Shown in pieces: positions 60,449 through 64,000 of a stretch of DNA of 64,000 bases. The first letter of the stretch is position 1. Each line of letters starts with the position of its first letter. The stretch spans positions 5,208,001 through 5,272,000 of the forward strand of contig BSYQ01000008.1 in NCBI GenBank assembly GCA_030272585.1. Direction: 5' to 3'. Source of the DNA: Bryopsis sp. KO-2023 (Eukaryota; Chlorophyta; Ulvophyceae; Bryopsidales; Bryopsidaceae). The translations under genes and the position numbers were made by a program. Below the pieces are notes generated by a model. It had not been told where the DNA came from, did not search any database, and saw nothing but the letters and a program-made list of their open reading frames with translations.

Positions 60449-61690
60449 ATGGCCACCCAAATCGCCAAGGACCTCGCCCAAAAGGCGTTCGTGGCGCGCG
60501 CGCCCTCCGCGAGGACACATCCTCGCGCCGGGGCCGCCGGCCGAGTCGCCGCTCCAGTTTTCTGTAAATCCTCCAGCGGATCCCGAGGTCCTGCGAGGAA
60601 GAACGTCGCCGCGAAGGCCGTCGCTGCGGACGCCCCCGCCGACGCATCCTCCCAGAGCGAGGAGTACGAACTGAACACTCTGACGACCTGGCTCCTCCGT
60701 CAGGAACAGGAAGGGAACGTCGACTCGGAGCTCGCGGTCGTGATCTCCTCCATCGCTTTGGCGTGCAAACAGATCTCTACCCTCGTGGCTCGCGCTGGGA
60801 TCTCGAACCTCACCGGATTGGCCGGAGAGACGAACGAGTCCGGGGAGGACCAGAAAAAGCTGGACGTTATCTCGAACGTGGTTTTCTCGAACTGCTTGAG
60901 GTCCACCGGCCGCACCGGAATCATCGCCTCCGAGGAAGAGGACTTGCCCGTGTTCGTCGAGGAGACGTACTCTGGAAACTACGTCGTAGTTTTCGACCCT
61001 CTCGACGGTTCTTCCAACATCGACGCTGGAATTTCTGTCGGTTCCATTTTCGGAGTGTACGAGCCCAGCGAGGAGTGCAGCTTGGAGGACGCCGAGGATG
61101 GCGAAACTTTGATGAAAAACTGCGTTTTGAACGTGTGCCAGCCAGGAAACTGTTTGAAAATGGCTGGGTACGTGCTCTACAGCACTTCCACCGTCCTGGT
61201 TTTGACTGTCGGAGACGGCGTGTACGGTTTCACCCTGGACCCTCTCGTGGGAGAGTTCATCCTCACCAGCGCGAAAATGCAAATCCCCGAGTCGGGCAAA
61301 ATCTACTCTTTCAACGAGGGAAATGCAGCCTTGTGGAGCCAGGAGGTGCAGGACTACATGACCAGTTTGAAAAACCCAGACAACTGGGGTGGAAAGCCTT
61401 ACTCTGCTCGATACATCGGAGCTCTGGTTGGAGATTTCCACAGGACTTTGTTGTACGGAGGAATCTATGGCTACCCTGGAGCTACTAGCGCCCCCAATGG
61501 AAAACTCAGACTTTTGTACGAATGTGCGCCGATGAGTTTCATTGCGGAGCAAGCCGGAGGAAAGGGATCCACTGGAACGGAGCGAGTTTTGGACATCGAC
61601 CCTACCGCTGTTCACCAGAGGGTGCCCTTGTTCATCGGCTCCCCTAAAGAGGTGGAATATCTCGAGTCTTTCACCATGAAGAAGAAGTAA
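60449..61690 (+). CDS. FBP1: Chloroplast fructose-1,6-bisphosphatase
   Basis: Calvin-cycle enzyme hydrolysing fructose 1,6-bisphosphate to fructose 6-phosphate in the stroma. It is a single GC-rich exon, 413 residues. The N-terminus (MATQIAKDLAQKAFVARAPS, then Ala/Arg/Ser-rich to about 65) is a transit peptide. The catalytic core is complete: metal-binding SEEEDLP and VFDPLDGSSNID, and GGIYGYPG. The thioredoxin-regulated loop of the chloroplast form is present with Cys at 210, 225 and 230 (EECSLEDAEDGETLMKNC, then VLNVC). The last two keep the five-residue spacing of the plant enzyme, but the first pair is closer (15 instead of about 20), so the loop is shorter. Redox control is expected from the family. 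Confidence 0.97.
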   Translation: MATQIAKDLAQKAFVARAPSARTHPRAGAAGRVAAPVFCKSSSGSRGPARKNVAAKAVAADAPADASSQSEEYELNTLTTWLLRQEQEGNVDSELAVVISSIALACKQISTLVARAGISNLTGLAGETNESGEDQKKLDVISNVVFSNCLRSTGRTGIIASEEEDLPVFVEETYSGNYVVVFDPLDGSSNIDAGISVGSIFGVYEPSEECSLEDAEDGETLMKNCVLNVCQPGNCLKMAGYVLYSTSTVLVLTVGDGVYGFTLDPLVGEFILTSAKMQIPESGKIYSFNEGNAALWSQEVQDYMTSLKNPDNWGGKPYSARYIGALVGDFHRTLLYGGIYGYPGATSAPNGKLRLLYECAPMSFIAEQAGGKGSTGTERVLDIDPTAVHQRVPLFIGSPKEVEYLESFTMKKK

Positions 61691-62724
61691 ATTTGCCCCA
61701 ATTTCACAACCATCAGTTATTGGAGGAATAGTATTTGAAGTCAGGGAAGGGCCAGAACGAGACAGAAAAAAAAGCCTTGGCATTCGATTATTCTTTTTTG
61801 GGTGGGGTTTGTGAGAGGATTTTTTTTTTTGCTATTGGGTGGGGTGGGGATTCGAGTCCGGAGCCAAGTGCAAGGAAGGCTTTTTTTTCTTGAAGTTTTC
61901 TGTTTGGCGATGGGTTTGGTGGGATCCGCTTGATTCTTTCTAAAATCACTTGATTTTTTTTTCCAAGGATTTAAAATCTTCCCGAAAATGAGTTGGTTTT
62001 TTCGAATCCGGAGGTGCACAGGATTTTTGGTTTTTTTTTGGATCATTTTTTCCTTGTGATCCATGTAAATTCTGCAATCATCCACTCTCAATTTGGTATT
62101 CGGGACTTTGAAAAATGCACATGTCATCTCCAAAAAAAGATCAGCTAATAATCATTTCAGATTGCCCTTGGATGAACAAGCAAGGTGAAGAAGAAGTGGC
62201 CATATTGCAAATCCTTTCATTGGGAATTTCTGGTTCTCGCAAATCCTATCAACGGATGGGCAAATAATGTATGGTAACTCAGTTGGCCTCCACATCTATT
62301 GGACTTATTGGTCCGCGTGTTTTCAGCACTAGTTCCAAGTTCTGCAGGAAGAAACCTGTTGCAAATTGATGGAGGGAAAAAACCTGTTGCAAAAGGATGG
62401 AGGTGATCCGGAAATCATGGAAGAAGATTTTTGAGTTCTGGTTCCTTCCACATAGGACTAAGAAGAAGCAATGTGCCCTTGCACAGGCCCTATGTTCAGG
62501 GATGGATCTCTGGACCCTAATTCGTCCTACATCTCTTCAGAAATTCCTGTACCTACTGGAGATTTTGGTACCCCTGGAAAAGGAATTCTCTCTGGTGTTT
62601 CACAGCTCATTTTTCAACTTCAAAAAACAAAAGCTTTTTAACTGCTGGTGGAGTGCTTCCACCAGCAGGTCCAGTCTGAAATTCATCTACCTTGCAACTG
62701 AACCAACAAAGGACTGCGGAAGCA
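61691..62724. other. Spacer, FBPase 3' side
   Basis: AT-rich, with poly-T tracts at 61819-61830 and 62026-62038. A short near-duplicate (CCTGTTGCAAA...GGATGGAGG type) is at 62347-62404, and a small inverted repeat (TGGTGGAGTGCTTCCACCAG) is at 62644-62663. No gene is recognised. Confidence 0.5.
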
Positions 62725-64000
62725 TGTTTTTTTTTACAGTTTTTTCAAATGTGTGTATATTTACAACTTGAGCCTTGATCATTCACTTCTAGCTATTTAC
62801 CCAAGACACCCTTCCAAGAGGAACCTTCCCCAATTTCCATTTCAAAGCATCGTTCCCTCCACATCGAAGAAAAAAATCTTCCGCCAATCGATCGAAAACA
62901 AAAACAGATAATACACATTTTTCAGTGGGCAAAATTGAACCCTGGAGCTACTGGATGCTACCCTTTTTTTTACTTGCAAAATCCTGCAAGTGTCCATCAG
63001 AAAAAAAAACCCTCTTATGTTCAAAACTTCACCACCAGTCTTTTCCCTTTCTTTTTTTGAACATAAATTATCCACAACGATCCGCCTCCAGGAAAATTTA
63101 GTTTTTCTTCTATAAACCCGATCATATGTATCTTCTGACCAACAATACCTTCCACTCTAAACACCATGAGCAGTTTTCATTGCTTCACCACACACACCAA
63201 TACCATCCATATCGAATATCAACATTTCTTTTTTTTCTTTCTCTCATTTGACCTTTCCTAAATACCCTGTTCGCTTTTTTTCCTATTTCTACCCACATCT
63301 CAAATTTCACACGATGACCCTCCAACAGGAAAAAAAAAAACAAATTTCCATTCTCATGAACATTCATATAAATGAATGGATTGCCTTGGAATCAGCTTTC
63401 AACCAATCCTCGGGAAAAAAAGCCCATATAACACCTTTGTTTTCACATAAAAACCACCCTCTTTGCCCCGACAGACATACATTGGTAGGGATCCAAATCC
63501 CTTCCCAAAATTCAAAACAAAGTTGAAAAACTTTTTTGTTGAGAGTGAAAGGCGATTCCTGCACTTTCATTTGAACAAATAAACAAATCAACAACAGATA
63601 TAGTAAGGAAACAATCCTTAAGTATATCTGTGAAAAATGAAAACCAAAAAATGGAATTCATCACCTTGCTGGCCGGTAATTTTTTCTCTCAATGTCCCTT
63701 GTAAGTAAAATTGTAAACCATTCCCTCCAAATATCTTCCCCACCCAACCCTTTTTTCCCTTTTTTTTCCCAAAGAAAATCTTTTCTTTTTTTGCTTCTCT
63801 AGCACCCCGCCACTCTTTTTTTGCTTTTCTGATTTTTTTTTCTAAAAATACATTGTGTTGGTTCAACTTTAACTTCTTTTGATTAGTGTTACATCAGCAA
63901 TTAAGGTTTTTTCTTAGAACCCTCCCCCCTGGCTGTATTTCTGATTTTTTTTTTTCCTTTTTTCTTCTTTTTTTTCTCTATTTGTAAACCCCCCTGCCCA
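62725..64000 (-). repeat. Right arm of the inverted duplication, runs off the window
   Basis: Inverted, collinear, diverged copy of 38250-39395. Landmarks in order are CAACTTGAGCCTTGATCATT (62764), CCCTGGAGCTACTGGATG (62940), the GAAGATACAT complement (63130), TCAACAACAGATATAG (63588), the GTGGCGGGG complement (63803) and GTTACATCAGCAATTAAGG (63888). It has no coding frame of note. The outer boundary lies at or past the window edge. Confidence 0.85.

Noticed and set aside
60199-61783. Long minus-strand frames opposite FBPase (159 and 515 aa)
   Set aside because: Shadows of the GC-rich FBPase coding strand; the plus frame is an unambiguous FBPase.

Overview
The window looks like nuclear DNA of a flagellated green-lineage alga. 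Its genes are split by GT-AG introns and sit in AT-rich spacers full of homopolymers. There are chloroplast genes (fructose-1,6-bisphosphatase, GUN4, and a ferredoxin/metallo-beta-lactamase protein with a probable transit peptide), plant-type families (L-gulonolactone oxidase with a C-terminal Cys-rich tail, VSP-like acid phosphatase, OS-9), a cilium-associated adenylate kinase 7, and interstitial TTTAGGG telomere-type repeats. An early streptophyte or prasinophyte-like flagellate would fit. The species is inference.

Layout, left to right. Minus strand: a membrane-anchored sulfotransferase (616-3561), DPY30 (5500-6207) and a [4Fe-4S]/MBL fusion (7610-9702). Plus strand: adenylate kinase 7 with a Dpy-30 motif (10518-15458, 13 exons) and a GH38 alpha-mannosidase (16252-25795, 19 exons). 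The mannosidase converges on a minus-strand OS-9 lectin ending in KDEL (27074-30327). A shared 0.8 kb promoter region separates OS-9 from L-gulonolactone oxidase (31157-34435, 5 exons). An unrecognised spliced gene follows (about 35529-37838). Exon joins for most of these genes were checked by codon phase.

From 38.2 to 50.7 kb the window is a repeat nest. It holds one arm of a 1.15 kb inverted duplication (partner at 62.7-64 kb), then a 1.07 kb foldback DNA transposon with an 8-bp target duplication and tRNA-like arms. Beside it lies a composite repeat bracketed by a 43-bp inverted repeat and carrying four telomere-like blocks. A whole-looking Ty3/Gypsy chromovirus with identical LTRs (41027-49252) is inserted in that repeat.

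From 50.7 kb genes resume: a dienelactone hydrolase (50903-51613), a weak minus-strand exon cluster, a VSP-type acid phosphatase (minus, 53154-56036), SUMO (56723-57838), GUN4 (58522-59268) and chloroplast FBPase (60449-61690). GUN4 and FBPase are intronless and GC-rich, unlike most neighbours.

Functional themes are the secretory pathway (sulfotransferase, alpha-mannosidase, OS-9, acid phosphatase), cilium and chromatin Dpy-30 proteins (AK7, DPY30) and chloroplast metabolism (FBPase, GUN4, Fd-MBL). Nothing suggests co-transcription. The observations most worth following are the compound foldback/telomere-repeat nest and the alpha-mannosidase whose catalytic acid/base position is Arg.
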